From NCBI GenBank assembly GCA_030068145.1, contig JAPJBO010000003.1, forward strand, positions 124,001 through 188,000: a stretch of 64,000 nucleotides of DNA, read 5' to 3'. The first letter of the stretch is position 1, and each line of letters begins with the position of its first letter. The notes below the pieces were generated by a model. That model worked only from the letters and a program-made list of their open reading frames with translations. It was not told the DNA's origin and ran no database searches. Shown here piece after piece: positions 20,014-29,338 of the stretch. Source of the stretch: Diplonema papillatum (lineage: Eukaryota; Euglenozoa; Diplonemea; Diplonemida; Diplonemidae). Position numbers and translations under genes: made by a program.

Positions 20014-20225
20014 CATGCAGGGTCAAAACCTTGTGTCTTTTTGAAAATGGCAAAAAAAAAATTTCCAGAAAAAAAATGGGGTTTTTGAATTTTAAAAGTT
20101 TGGAACAAACTCTGCAGCAATTTTTGAGGAAGTTGAGCAAAATTTTTTTTTTCCAAAATTTTTTTTTGGGGTCCATCGGCCCCGCGGGAGCGTTTTAAAA
20201 AGACACAAGGTTCTGACCCTGCATG
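20014..20225. mobile_element. CATGCAGGG-family element with CTAT duplication
   Basis: Complete copy flanked by CTAT at 20,010-20,013 and 20,226-20,229. The interior has the usual GC block and poly-A/T stretches. Confidence 0.9.
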
Positions 20226-20229
20226 CTAT

Positions 20230-20608
20230 CTTGACTACTCCGCGGGGTAAAGATCGCTAAAATCTTGGGCAAACTTTTGAATCTCTATCCCGCAGAGTAA
20301 AGGTCTGAAAAACTTGGTTCGAAAAAGGGAAGAGATTTGGGTTCAAAGTTTTGGTTCTAAATTTTTTCAGGAAAAAATTCAAGAAAATTTCTAAGAAAAT
20401 TTTTCAAAAAAATTTCTGATAAATTTTCTGAAATTTTTGAAAAAAAATCTCGGAAAATTCCCGAGTTTTTTGCACTGGGGCATGCCAAAATTCTCTATTT
20501 GGTAAAAAAAACGCGGCAGCCTTTCAGGAGACAGTTTCTGAAGTCAGTCACTTGTTCAGTTCATTCTTTTTCATTTCCTGTTCTACAGTTCAATCCTTTC
20601 CATTCATT
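20230..20608. other. A/T-rich spacer
   Basis: Low-complexity AAATTTTTC and AAAATTT repeats between the small TIR element and the 3' end of the second YR gene. No gene is visible. Confidence 0.5.
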
Positions 20609-21601
20609 TCAACTTTTTTTGTTCCCTCTACAATGTTCATCCTGCGCCATAGCAATCGGGTCGCCCCCATACCGGATTGTCATGTCGGAAAACCCTATCT
20701 TCTCTTGATGCTTTGCTAATCGAACCACTAGCCACTCTTGGAGGGGAACACCCCGAGACATTAACTTGAAAAGGAACGACACTGCTCCGCGTTTGATACT
20801 GTGGCCGGAAAACCGCCGCAGACGATGGTCTTTTTTCCACAATACGTTGAGCATGGCGGTGTCTACATGTGTTAGTTGCCGAAACACGCCCATGCCCTGG
20901 AAAAGAGTCGCTATCTCCGAGGTCAGATCGCCCGTTATGACCGTCCAACGTGAGGGGGAAAAGGGATTTGCACGTTTGCCCTTTGGGGTCGTGTCCCAAT
21001 CTATCACAACTTCCTCTTTCCGCACCAGTATGAATTGATGGTGCTTGAGAGCTGCGACCTCCCCCCACCTGCTTGCTGTCTTCCAAGCCACGAAAGCTGC
21101 TAGTCGTAGGGGTGGTTGCTGTTCTCGCGCCCACTCTAATAGAAGTGTTTTGCTTATCGGTAACGCTTGGTGGCTGGGAATATTTCCTCCAGTGGCTCGG
21201 AGAGCCCGAGCTAGATTCAAGATCGGGCGGTTGTCCAGCTCCAAGTACCCCAACATTGCTGAGATACCTTTGGCATACGACAACTGCGCTTGGGGACTGA
21301 CACGGGTTGCCATGACGAACAATGCCGCTGTGTCCGCATTGAGAGGCAGTCCCTGGGCCGATGTCCACCTCAGCAATCTGTTCCATAGACTCTGTCTTTG
21401 GGCCGTTGTGGAACGTGCCCACATTACTGATACAAGGTTTTGGAGCATATTCCCGGCTTCGTTTGCTGTCACCATTCCTTCTTTCGTACGTACTGTCTTC
21501 TTTCCAATTCCTTGAGCTAGATTTTGAAGTACTGCTTTGGCAAAAGTGTTTATTGCACCTTTTTGAAGCCGTGTTTCTATTGGAAATGCGACGGAGCGCA
21601 T
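20609..21601 (-). CDS. Second tyrosine recombinase (Crypton/DIRS-like)
   Basis: 330 residues from the first Met. An N-terminal helical SAM-like segment (about 45-135) precedes the catalytic domain. Arg178 lies in TASRWGEVAALK, the His box is GHSIKRGA (His267, Lys270/Arg271), and TIRYGGDP supplies the likely nucleophile Tyr311. The usual Arg of HxxR is shifted or replaced by Lys, which may matter for activity. It lies 120 nt downstream of ORF1 on the same strand. An alternative frame overlaps the ORF1 stop as ATGA at 21,725-21,722 and would need a shift to enter this frame. No RT is nearby, so this is either a Crypton-type DNA element or a degraded DIRS. Confidence 0.78.
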   Translation of the reverse strand: MRSVAFPIETRLQKGAINTFAKAVLQNLAQGIGKKTVRTKEGMVTANEAGNMLQNLVSVMWARSTTAQRQSLWNRLLRWTSAQGLPLNADTAALFVMATRVSPQAQLSYAKGISAMLGYLELDNRPILNLARALRATGGNIPSHQALPISKTLLLEWAREQQPPLRLAAFVAWKTASRWGEVAALKHHQFILVRKEEVVIDWDTTPKGKRANPFSPSRWTVITGDLTSEIATLFQGMGVFRQLTHVDTAMLNVLWKKDHRLRRFSGHSIKRGAVSFLFKLMSRGVPLQEWLVVRLAKHQEKIGFSDMTIRYGGDPIAMAQDEHCRGNKKS

Positions 21602-21721
21602 TTCTCGCGTTTGTTGACTTCGGAAGTCCAGCGACTTTTTGACAAAGCAGGTCTTCTGTAGGCCTAGCTGCGGGATGTAAATCGATGTGACTGGCTGAGG
21701 GGAAGGCAGAAAGACGGCCAG

Positions 21722-22732
21722 TCAATGCTGTCTCTCTGCCCTGACGTTTCCCTGCCCTTTAAATCCTTTGGCAGAAGCAGTGTACTGTCGCTTCCCTTTC
21801 CCCTTCTTGCCACCGAGTGCAATAGCAGCTTTCGCGACTTCGTCTGTGGAAGACTGCTCCAACTTCAACTTGTCCAACAGTGCACCTCGGGGCACTCGGT
21901 CTCGCACATGGTAGTGATGCACCCGCAAATTGCGGAGCAGCACATTGCCCAAGTCTAACAGGGGAGTCGACTCCCATCCCGCTGTCATGGCGCAACCAAT
22001 CACCCACAGACGAAGCTGGTCAAAAGCTGCTTCCAAATCTTTCCCGCCTTGCAATCCAGTCAAGCCGCTCACATACTGTGCTTGCAATGCAAAAATCAAC
22101 CCATCGGGGCTGCTCGATTCAAAAATTTCCTTCCACTCATGCACACTCTTCACCGCCGCTGGGTGAGACCATTTCTGTTCAGTGGCTCTCATCTTCGTCT
22201 GGGACTCTTGGTCTACATCAAACTCTTTCACGTTTTCTGGTTTATGTTGGAACTGCAATTGCTGTTCCAACCCCATCAGTCGTGCTTCCATCGTACTCCT
22301 CAAAAGATTCATCTCACGCTGAGCTGCCTCAGTTTGATGAACAGAAGCCTCAATTAACCGGTTGTAAACCCAATCTGGATCCGGGAGCAAGAATTCTCGC
22401 TCTGCACCATCGAATGGCGAAATGCCGTGCAGATAATTGAAGGCTTCGCTCAATCGCACACGAAAAGGTGTTTCTCCCTCCGCAACTTCACTGACTTTCC
22501 TCAACACTCCTGCATGCATGAGCCACCCGCTCGTGTCATTTTTACGTCTGCAGGAGTACACAACTAACTTTCCAAGAAGGGACTCTGCCTGATCCAGGAG
22601 CATACGCTCCGACATCTCGACTGGCGCTGGGAACCCCTGTCCTGCTGTTGCAGAGGGGGATGTCGCCCTTGCACGTGCAGTGCGCACTTCACTCAGTGTA
22701 AACGGGGCAAGGTTGGGTTCGGGGCTCGACAT
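21722..22732 (-). CDS. ORF1 of the second YR element
   Basis: 336 residues with no domain that I recognise. A likely coiled coil lies at about 130-165 (HQTEAAQREMNLLRSTMEAR and on). The C-terminus is Gly/Lys-rich (GGKKGKGKRQYTASAKGFKG), like the tail of the gag-like protein of the DIRS-like element here. It is followed directly by the recombinase on the same strand. A Gag or accessory DNA-binding role is inferred from position and composition only. Confidence 0.65.
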   Translation of the reverse strand: MSSPEPNLAPFTLSEVRTARARATSPSATAGQGFPAPVEMSERMLLDQAESLLGKLVVYSCRRKNDTSGWLMHAGVLRKVSEVAEGETPFRVRLSEAFNYLHGISPFDGAEREFLLPDPDWVYNRLIEASVHQTEAAQREMNLLRSTMEARLMGLEQQLQFQHKPENVKEFDVDQESQTKMRATEQKWSHPAAVKSVHEWKEIFESSSPDGLIFALQAQYVSGLTGLQGGKDLEAAFDQLRLWVIGCAMTAGWESTPLLDLGNVLLRNLRVHHYHVRDRVPRGALLDKLKLEQSSTDEVAKAAIALGGKKGKGKRQYTASAKGFKGQGNVRAERQH

Positions 22733-22979
22733 GATGCACTAAAAGAAGAGGAAAGGAAATAGAGGTTCAGAGTCAGCAAGGATCAAACAGTCTCTTCGCC
22801 TTCGGAAGCAGCAACGAACAGCTAGTTCGAGAGTGTCGCGGCAGACGTCTAGAAAACGAAGACGAGGCACGTTACCGTGAGGATCAACAAGTCGTCCTTT
22901 AAGCCGCCCCGACGTCCCGTTTCAAGAGCCTCGGCCAATATCTGCCTTCTCCTGCTTCGCTCGAAGAACGAAGGAATCA

Positions 22980-23200
22980 AAAGAACGGGGATCGAAGTGT
23001 ACACGTGACGCGTCACGTGTGATGCGTGACGCGTCACGTGTGACGGCGTGACGCGTCACGTGTGATGCGTGACGCGTCACGTGTGACGCGTGACGCGTCA
23101 CGCGTGACGCGTGACGCGTCACGTGTGACGGTGTGACGCGTCACGCGTGACGGTGTGACGCGTCACGCGTGACGGTGTGACGCGTCACGCGTGACAGGCG
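22980..23200. repeat. Array of TGACGCGTCA palindromes
   Basis: GTGACGCGTCACGTGTGA-type units repeat across about 220 bp; each core TGACGCGTCA is a perfect palindrome. Similar arrays lie at 25,620-25,835 and 31,730-31,805. The cores resemble bZIP-type half-site pairs, but no function is shown. Confidence 0.9.
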
Positions 23201-23314
23201 TGACACGAAAAAAAGTATGTCAGGAACAGGCGATTTTCCACCAAAAAAGTAGGTTTATGATCGGTGGGGGCCTATTGCACCGGAATGTACGTGTTTTTTT
23301 CCCCGGAGGAGAGG

Positions 23315-23510
23315 TCGAAAAAAGACACAAGATTTTGACCCTGCATGATATAGGGGTCATATAGGGGTCATATAGGGGTCATATAGGGGTCATATAGGGG
23401 TCATATCATGCAGGGTCAAAACCTTGTGTCTTTTTAAAACGCCCCGTGGGGCCGATGGAGCCCTAAAATTTTTTTTGGAAAAAAAAAAATTTGCTCAACT
23501 TCCTCAAAAA
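23315..23510. mobile_element. Two CATGCAGGG-family fragments around an 11-bp array
   Basis: A right end finishes at 23,347. Then come about five units of TATAGGGGTCA (23,348-23,406). A left end starts at 23,407 and stops abruptly at 23,510, without its right half. The satellite probably served as repeated target. Confidence 0.8.
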
Positions 23511-23524
23511 TGAGGTGTGGATGG

Positions 23525-23690
23525 CGTCTTGATTCAAAAGGTCCAAAAAAGGTCGAGTTGGCGTCCTAAAATTTATGAATCAAAAAAGGTCGAGTTGGCG
23601 TCCGAGAGGTGAATGAATCAAAAAAGGTCGAGTTGGCGTCCTATAGGTGGAATGAATCAAAAAAGGTCGAGTTGGCGTCCGAGTAGGACG
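23525..23690. repeat. Tandem repeat with AAAAAAGGTCGAGTTGGCG
   Basis: Four to five units of about 33-36 bp, related in sequence to the 18,546-18,860 array. Confidence 0.85.
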
Positions 23691-23711
23691 CCATCGGGAA
23701 CGGTGCCTGGG

Positions 23712-24060
23712 CTAGGTACTTTGGTGGCATGTGGGGTTTTTTGCACAGGTGCGCTCGTGGATTTCGACACCCCGTGCGTTGGCGAAAGATCCGCCGCTCA
23801 GTTTTTCGGTTGCCCCACAGTGGGAACATTCCAGTGGCTGAGCGTTACCTTGAGATGTCTTATCAACATCCTGGTCGGACCGTGTCTTCTTCGTGTCCGG
23901 TTTCCCGCTTGGTGACTGGCTGGCTGTTGGACTGGCTGTTGGCATGCGTGGGCGTTTTCGCGAGGTGGCGACTCGGGTTGCGACTGCGATAGGCCTTCAA
24001 GTACTTCGTTGAAGAAGCTTGACCCGTCCCCAGTGGGATTGGGAACGGGACCCATGTTCG
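23712..24060 (-). pseudogene. Tail of another Penelope-like ORF
   Basis: The minus strand encodes LECSHCGATEKLSGGSFA followed by NARGVEIHERTC. This matches, in spacing and residues, the C2HC zinc motif at the end of the complete PLE protein here (CRHCG...VGVHERTC). Upstream, Pro/Gln/Ser-rich reading in two frames (QQPVQQPASHQ) recalls the linker of the same protein but is frameshifted. Nothing of RT or OTU remains. It is a distinct family member, as the residues outside the motif differ. Confidence 0.7.
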
Positions 24061-24075
24061 ACGACCGGGTGATAA

Positions 24076-24287
24076 CATGCAGGGTCAAAACTGTGTGTCT
24101 TTTTAAAACGCTCCCGCGGGGCCGATGGAGCCCTGAAAAAAGATTTGGAAAAAAAAAAAATTGCTCAACTTCCTCAAAAATTACTGCAGAGTTTGTTCCA
24201 AACTTTTAAAATTCAAAAAACCCAATTTTTTTCCGGAATTTTTTTTTTTGCCCTTTTCAAAAAGACACAAGGTTTTGACCCTGCATG
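24076..24287. mobile_element. CATGCAGGG-family element with ATAA duplication
   Basis: Complete copy between ATAA at 24,072-24,075 and 24,288-24,291. The left end has a small change, AAAACTGTGTGTC in place of AAAACCTTGTGTC. Confidence 0.9.
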
Positions 24288-24506
24288 ATAAACCGAGTTT
24301 TTGTGTCATCGTTCATGTTGCCCTGGACTGGTATGAAATGCCATTGGGCAATGTGGCCAAGCAATTGGCGGTTAGAGCCGTTTCCTACTTCGCTGTACTT
24401 GTAATCACCCGCTTCCGTGATCTGGAAGATACAGAGTTGGGTGTCTCGCAGGCGGGAGAAGCCTCCAAGGGCGAAGTGGTCTCCCCACGCACCGTTCCGT
24501 AAACCT

Positions 24507-24973
24507 TCGAAAGAAGTGAGGGCTTTTTCTTTTTAAACACGCCTCGTATTGTTGGAAAAGGAAGCTTGCTTACTTTGAAGACTAATGATACTCCGACACA
24601 GTGGTGATAGCACACCAGGTTCCAAAACGAGACACGCCAACCCACCCTCCCCCCTATTGATTGAGTGAGACACTTTGGCACATCATCACACCTCTCTCTT
24701 CGATTCGCTCTATCCCACCTTCGCACGTGTCTGGAGGATATCATTATTTAGTAGTTGGCAGCGTCCCTCAACGCACCGAACACAACGTTTACCCACCCAC
24801 CCAACGTCTTCGTTCCGTCTCTGACGGCCCTCTTTTTACCTGTATGTTCTTCCCCATTCATCTGTTCCCCACCTTTTTCCCGTGGCTTCGACGGATGCCT
24901 CTCCTTTTGCTCTGCTGCAATAAACAGCTGGGAGATAGCGGAACAGCCAAGAACGGAGCCACATGCGTTCTAT
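24507..24973. repeat. Left arm of a 3.1-kb inverted repeat
   Basis: This arm is repeated inverted at about 27,190-27,650, with both copies reading the same 100-codon open frame. The region between holds small TIR elements and palindrome arrays. The arms could be the ends of a larger foldback element or the result of an inverted duplication. The intact shared frame has no recognised domain. Confidence 0.8.
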
Positions 24974-25202
24974 CATGCAGGGTCAAAACCTTGTGTCTTT
25001 TTAAACGCTCCCGCGGAGCTGATGGACCCCAAAAAAAAGTTTTGGAAAAAAAAGAATTTGCTCAACTTCCTCAAAAATTACTGCAGAGTTTGTTCCAAAA
25101 TTTTAAAATTCAAGCAAACTTTTTTTTTTCCAAAAAATTTTATAGGGCTCCATCGGCCCTGCAGGAGCATTTTAAAAAGACACAAGGTTTTGACCCTGCA
25201 TG
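24974..25202. mobile_element. CATGCAGGG-family element, no matching duplication
   Basis: Both inverted ends are present, but the flanks are CTAT on the left and ATAT on the right. The junction coincides with the inner edge of the inverted arm, so recombination between copies is likely. Confidence 0.8.
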
Positions 25203-25239
25203 ATATGGAGGTCATATAGGGGTCATATGGGGGTCATAT

Positions 25240-25450
25240 CATGCAGGGCCAAAACCTTGTGTCTTTTTAAAACGCTCCCGCTGGGCCGATGGCTCCAAAA
25301 AAAAAAAAAATTGGAAAAAAAAGAATTTGCTCAACATCATCAACAATTACTGCAGAGTTTGTTCCAAACTTTTAAATTCAAAAAACCCAATTTTTTTCCG
25401 GAATTTTTTTTTTTGCCATTTTCAAAAAGACAAGGTTTTGACCCTGCATG
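25240..25450. mobile_element. CATGCAGGG-family element with ATAT duplication
   Basis: Complete copy with ATAT on both sides, embedded in TATAGGGGTCA-like repeat units. Confidence 0.88.
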
Positions 25451-25476
25451 ATATGGGGGTCACATGGGGGTCATAT

Positions 25477-25618
25477 CATGCAGGGTCAAAACCTTGTGTC
25501 TTTTTGAAAATGGCAAAAAAAAAAAAATCCGGAAAAAAATTGGGTTTTTTGAATTTTAAAAGTTTGGAACAAACTCTGCAGTAATTTTTGAGGAAGTTGA
25601 GCAATTTTTTTTTTTTCC
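25477..25618. mobile_element. CATGCAGGG-family element, truncated
   Basis: Left end plus most of the body. It stops in the T-run at about 25,618, where the TGACGCGTCA array starts. Confidence 0.85.
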
Positions 25619-25619
25619 C

Positions 25620-25835
25620 ACATGTCAAACGTGACGCGTCACACGCCAAACGTGACGCGTCACGCGTCAAACGTGATGCGTCACGCGTCAAACGTGATGC
25701 GTCACGCGTCAAACGTGACGCGTCACACGTCAAACGTGACGCGTCACGCGTCAAACGTGACGCGTCACACGTCACATGTGTGACGCGTCACGACGTTTTT
25801 ACGCGTCACATACGCGTCACATGTGACGCGTCACA
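25620..25835. repeat. Second TGACGCGTCA palindrome array
   Basis: Units of the form AACGTGACGCGTCACGCGTC repeat about ten times, at roughly 20-bp spacing. Confidence 0.88.
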
Positions 25836-25839
25836 CCGT

Positions 25840-27189
25840 CACACGTATACATGTAATAATGCCAGGTACATACCGGGTTGATGATCGCAAGTCGAGGCCA
25901 CCACTTCAAGCTTCCGTGTCATCCTACCCCCACCCTTCCCCCCCTCCTTCTGGATGCGTGTAGAGTGTGCGTAGTAGTTGTTGCGGGCCGGGGCAGCAGT
26001 CAGGCTTAACTTGAAAGTGGTACAAGATCTGATGGGTGAGTAGCCACACCCCCAGAGAGGCAGTGCTCTGCCTAAACATTAACCTAAGATTTTCCCCCCA
26101 CAAGCGAGCTCCGTGGGCACATGCGACCGGACACTGTCGGGCAACGGTCCTTACGGTCGCGCCTGCACCTGAAGGAGTGGCGCCCTTTCCTGTACGAAGC
26201 CCGTAGAAGCAGTGCGGAGACGAGAGACCGACAGCCAGTCTAACTGCTACGCCCTCAATTGACGGCAGCCTTTTTCGCCTTCTCTTCTTCTTCTTGGCTC
26301 CACTAAGGTCCTGGACACGACGTTAAACTGTCTAAACTGGCTAAAAGCGGAACGGGACGGTTGCATGGGAAAATACTCGACGTCGCTGCCTTGACTCGAA
26401 CAGAAGGGGAATATGGCAGGGATTACAATTACAATCCTTTTAGCGTTATTTGTGGATTAGAAGGTCGGTATTTTAAAGTCTCCGGTTGACCGTAGAGGCT
26501 TGGGTATGGCGGGGGTTGAGAAAAGTAAGAGAGTGCAACTCGTTTCGGGTGTTGTGTCACTCCGTTGTGAAAAAAAAGTGTTCTGCTACGGTGTGAAAAG
26601 CCAGGAAGTTTCGACGCTAATCTTCGACTCTTGATTATGTTCACCGGGTTGCGTGCTCGTCAGGAAGATCCCGGTGCCTGGCTTTTCTTCTGGGTGGTTT
26701 CGTGTTGCTCGGCGGCTGTGTGCTACGAGGCATGCATGAGGGGAGGGAAAAAGGAAAAACTGGGGGAGAAAAAAAGGGGGGAAAATCTTAGTTTAATGTT
26801 TAGGCAGGACACTGCCTCTCATGCATGTTTGATGCTAGCATCAAGTCTTCTTCGAAGAGCGTGTAAAATAGAAAAGGGAAAAGGGGATAAGGGAAAAGGG
26901 GTCGCGGGGAGTGTGAGACTGGGGGGGGAGTTGGGGTTTTGAGGGTGTGTGGGAAGGGGGAGTACAAACAGCGGAGAGGGAAACGGCCTGGATGTTTGCG
27001 TAATACTACCCCTGTCCAACCTCTTAGAGAGTGGAAATAGGAGGCATCGCGTACGTCAAATGGTGGAAACGGAAAATGGGATTCCACTAGATGCGCCTTC
27101 GGCGCTCAAGCAAGCTTGCTAGTATGTGGTGTGTGTGTGTGTGTGTGTTGGAATCCCTTCTGTTTCTTCGCTATTCCTGGAGAGTCGAT
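25840..27189. other. Non-coding region with TIR-like blocks
   Basis: GAGAGGCAGTGCTCTGCCTA followed by aacattaacctaagattttccc at 26,055-26,105 is matched inverted at 26,765-26,830, which would bound an element of about 765 bp. A dispersed repeat (26,438-26,702) lies between them and is listed separately. A TG microsatellite lies at 27,127-27,148. I see no gene. Confidence 0.6.
26438..26702 (-). repeat. Dispersed repeat shared with 44,990-45,301
   Basis: AGAGTCGAAGATTAGCGTCG and the adjoining 260 bp occur in opposite orientation near 45,060. The two copies differ by small indels. Both adjoin other repeats, and neither encodes a protein that I can support. Confidence 0.8.
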
Positions 27190-27650
27190 AGAACGCATGT
27201 GGCTCCGTTCTTGGCTGTTCCGCTATCTCCCAGCTGTTTATTGCAGCAGAGCAAAAGGAGAGGCATCCGTCGAAGCCACGGGAAAAAGGTGGGGAACAGA
27301 TGAATGGGGAAGAACATACAGGTAAAAAGAGGGCCGTCAGAGACGGAACGAAGACGTTGGGTGGGTGGGTAAACGTTGTGTTCGGTGCGTTGAGGGACGC
27401 TGCCAACTACTAAATAATGATATCCTCCAGACACGTGCGAAGGTGGGATAGAGCGAATCGAAGAGAGAGGTGTGATGATGTGCCAAAGTGTCTCACTCAA
27501 TCAATAGGGGGGGAGGGTGGGTTGGCGTGTCTCGTTTTGGAACCTGGTGTGCTATCACCACTGTGTCGGAGTATCATTAGTCTTCAAAGTAAGCAAGCTT
27601 CCTTTTCCAACAATACGAGGCGTGTTTAAAAAGAAAAAGCCCTCACTTCT
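27190..27650. repeat. Right arm of the 3.1-kb inverted repeat
   Basis: Inverted counterpart of 24,507-24,973, highly similar throughout. Confidence 0.8.
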
Positions 27651-28365
27651 TTCTTTTCCCCTTCTTCGGCTTGGGGAGCTCCTCCTCACTCCCTCCTTGG
27701 GGACCCCCGACCTCCTCGAGCACCGCCACCGACGCCTCCGACACCGCCTCCATGGCCGCTCGTACCCCTGCCAGCTGCACGGAGAACTCCGCGACTTTCG
27801 CCTCTAGAGACGACAGCCGCGCCGCGGCTGTCGTCTCTAGCGACGAAAGTCGCGGTGCGAACGACGCCACGTCTCCGCACAAGGACATCGCCTGTGCGGC
27901 GATGGCCAAACCCACCTCGTGGTGGGCTGGGTGAGGGGGGGTTGCAGGGCCGGGGGGCGCGGGGGCTCGGGGGGCACGCGGCGCGTGCCAACGGGGGGCG
28001 GCGGGGGCCGGGGTCTCCCAGTGGGGTGCTTCTCTTTCCCACGAAGGGCTGCGCCGGCGGCGCTTCGGCGCTTCGGCGCTTCGGCGGGGCTTCTTTCGCA
28101 CGGAAGAAGAGTCGCAATCCTGCGACTCCTCTTCCGTGCTAACCCCAGCAGACGCTACTGTATCAATATTTTTTTTTTTTTTTTTTTCGTTTTCTCCCTT
28201 CCGCTTCTGCCTGCTCCGTCTCGCTCGCTCGGCGGCCTTCTCCTTCTCCTTCTCCGCCTTCTCTTTCTCGGCCTTCTCCTTGTCAAGGAGGTCGGGCTTC
28301 TCCTTTTCCTGCTCTCCTCTCTCCGCGACACACGCCGCGACTTCGGCGGCGGCAGCTGCGGCCAC
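27643..28365 (-). CDS. Lys/Glu- and Ala-rich hypothetical protein with encoded palindrome
   Basis: 240 residues: an Ala-rich start, a charged KEKAEKEKEKAAERARRS stretch that should form a long helix, a poly-Lys run, a Pro/Ala-rich centre, and a C-terminal helical part with a doubled RLSSLE motif and a basic end (KPKKGKRKK). A 63-bp near-perfect palindrome (27,791-27,853) lies inside the frame. The composition suits a Gag-like or nuclear protein; no domain is recognised. The ORF ends at the edge of the inverted arm and shares its strand with the 29,339-31,822 ORF upstream, so it could be part of the same element. Confidence 0.5.
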   Translation of the reverse strand: MAAAAAAEVAACVAERGEQEKEKPDLLDKEKAEKEKAEKEKEKAAERARRSRQKRKGENEKKKKKNIDTVASAGVSTEEESQDCDSSSVRKKPRRSAEAPKRRRRSPSWEREAPHWETPAPAAPRWHAPRAPRAPAPPGPATPPHPAHHEVGLAIAAQAMSLCGDVASFAPRLSSLETTAAARLSSLEAKVAEFSVQLAGVRAAMEAVSEASVAVLEEVGGPQGGSEEELPKPKKGKRKK

Positions 28366-28704
28366 GCGTTGGGCGGCCGCTAACCGCGCCGCGAGCGCGG
28401 TGGGTTGGGGTGGAGCGAGCGGCGGCGGAGGCCCGGCGGCGGCGGCGAGCGGCAGCGGCGGCGCCTCTTGCCTCTCGGGACTCTGTTTTGTGTGTTTCAG
28501 TGTCTGTACGCGAGAAGATGTAAACCGAAGAACCTAGCAGTACGGCAGCCTTAAGGGAGAGCTTAAAAAGGATCACACACACGCCGTGGAGTAAGAAAAG
28601 AGGAAATACACACCTGCGTCCTCCCCCTGGCCCAGTCGGTCCCGTCCTCCTCCCGGCCGCCCGTCTGTGGCTGCGCCATTTCTTTTTTGTGTTTTTTTTA
28701 GGGG

Positions 28705-28912
28705 GGTCCAGGGAAAGCCTGCTACGGGAGCCAAGCTTCACGTGTTCGGCGGTACTGCAGAGCCACGGGCCTACGGGTCAAGTGGCTACCGATTTCCCAA
28801 ACTAAAGCATCAAGGCGTGGCGCACCTTGGGGCTTGGCGCTTGCGCTGAACACAAGCTCGTCGAGACGGTCAGCCACAGGGCAGAGCGGACGGGGTTGTG
28901 GCACTGTGCTGT
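28705..28912 (+). repeat. SINE-like dispersed repeat, copy 1
   Basis: Shares AAGCTTCACGTGTTCGGCGG and about 200 bp with copies at 45,320-45,600 (minus), 52,120-52,400 (plus) and 54,545-54,822 (minus). Length and dispersal suggest a SINE or MITE. I did not find convincing RNA polymerase III boxes. Confidence 0.75.
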
Positions 28913-29057
28913 CTGTAAGTAGTAGGGGGTTCTCCTGTCTGCTGTCTTCCCTGGTTGGGTCTCCTGTTCTGCCCGTTCAGGCTTCTGGGTGTGCCAGGGG
29001 CTGGGTCCAGTCCAGCCCCTCACTCAGCTTGTCCACGTTGTGCACGCATGATACACG

Positions 29058-29206
29058 AAAACGGGGAAGAAGCAGGAAACGGATGCGCCAACAAGAAAGG
29101 AAACGTGGTGGTAAGCACCACCTCTCTTCAGGAAAACGGGGAAGAAGCAGGAAACGGATGCGCCAACAAGAAAGGAAACGTGGTGGTAAGCACCACCTCT
29201 CTTCAG
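29058..29206. repeat. 75-bp tandem duplication
   Basis: Two exact units starting GAAAACGGGGAAGAAGCAGG lie just downstream of the 827-codon ORF. Confidence 0.9.
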
Positions 29207-29338
29207 GAAGCCGTCGACGACGAGTTTCGGAGAGATGTGGGAGGTAGCATAATGGGGCGGCGGGCGGGGGGGAAATCTTAGTTTCGTGTTCAGGCAGGGG
29301 GGGGATAGTTGCTGGTAGTTCCTGCAAGGCACAAGAGT

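Noticed and set aside
20637-21725. 362-codon frame overlapping the second recombinase
   Set aside because: It is the shifted frame of the recombinase, lacks domain motifs, and is Ser/Arg-rich as expected of a shadow frame. Only its N-terminus might matter if a frameshift occurs.
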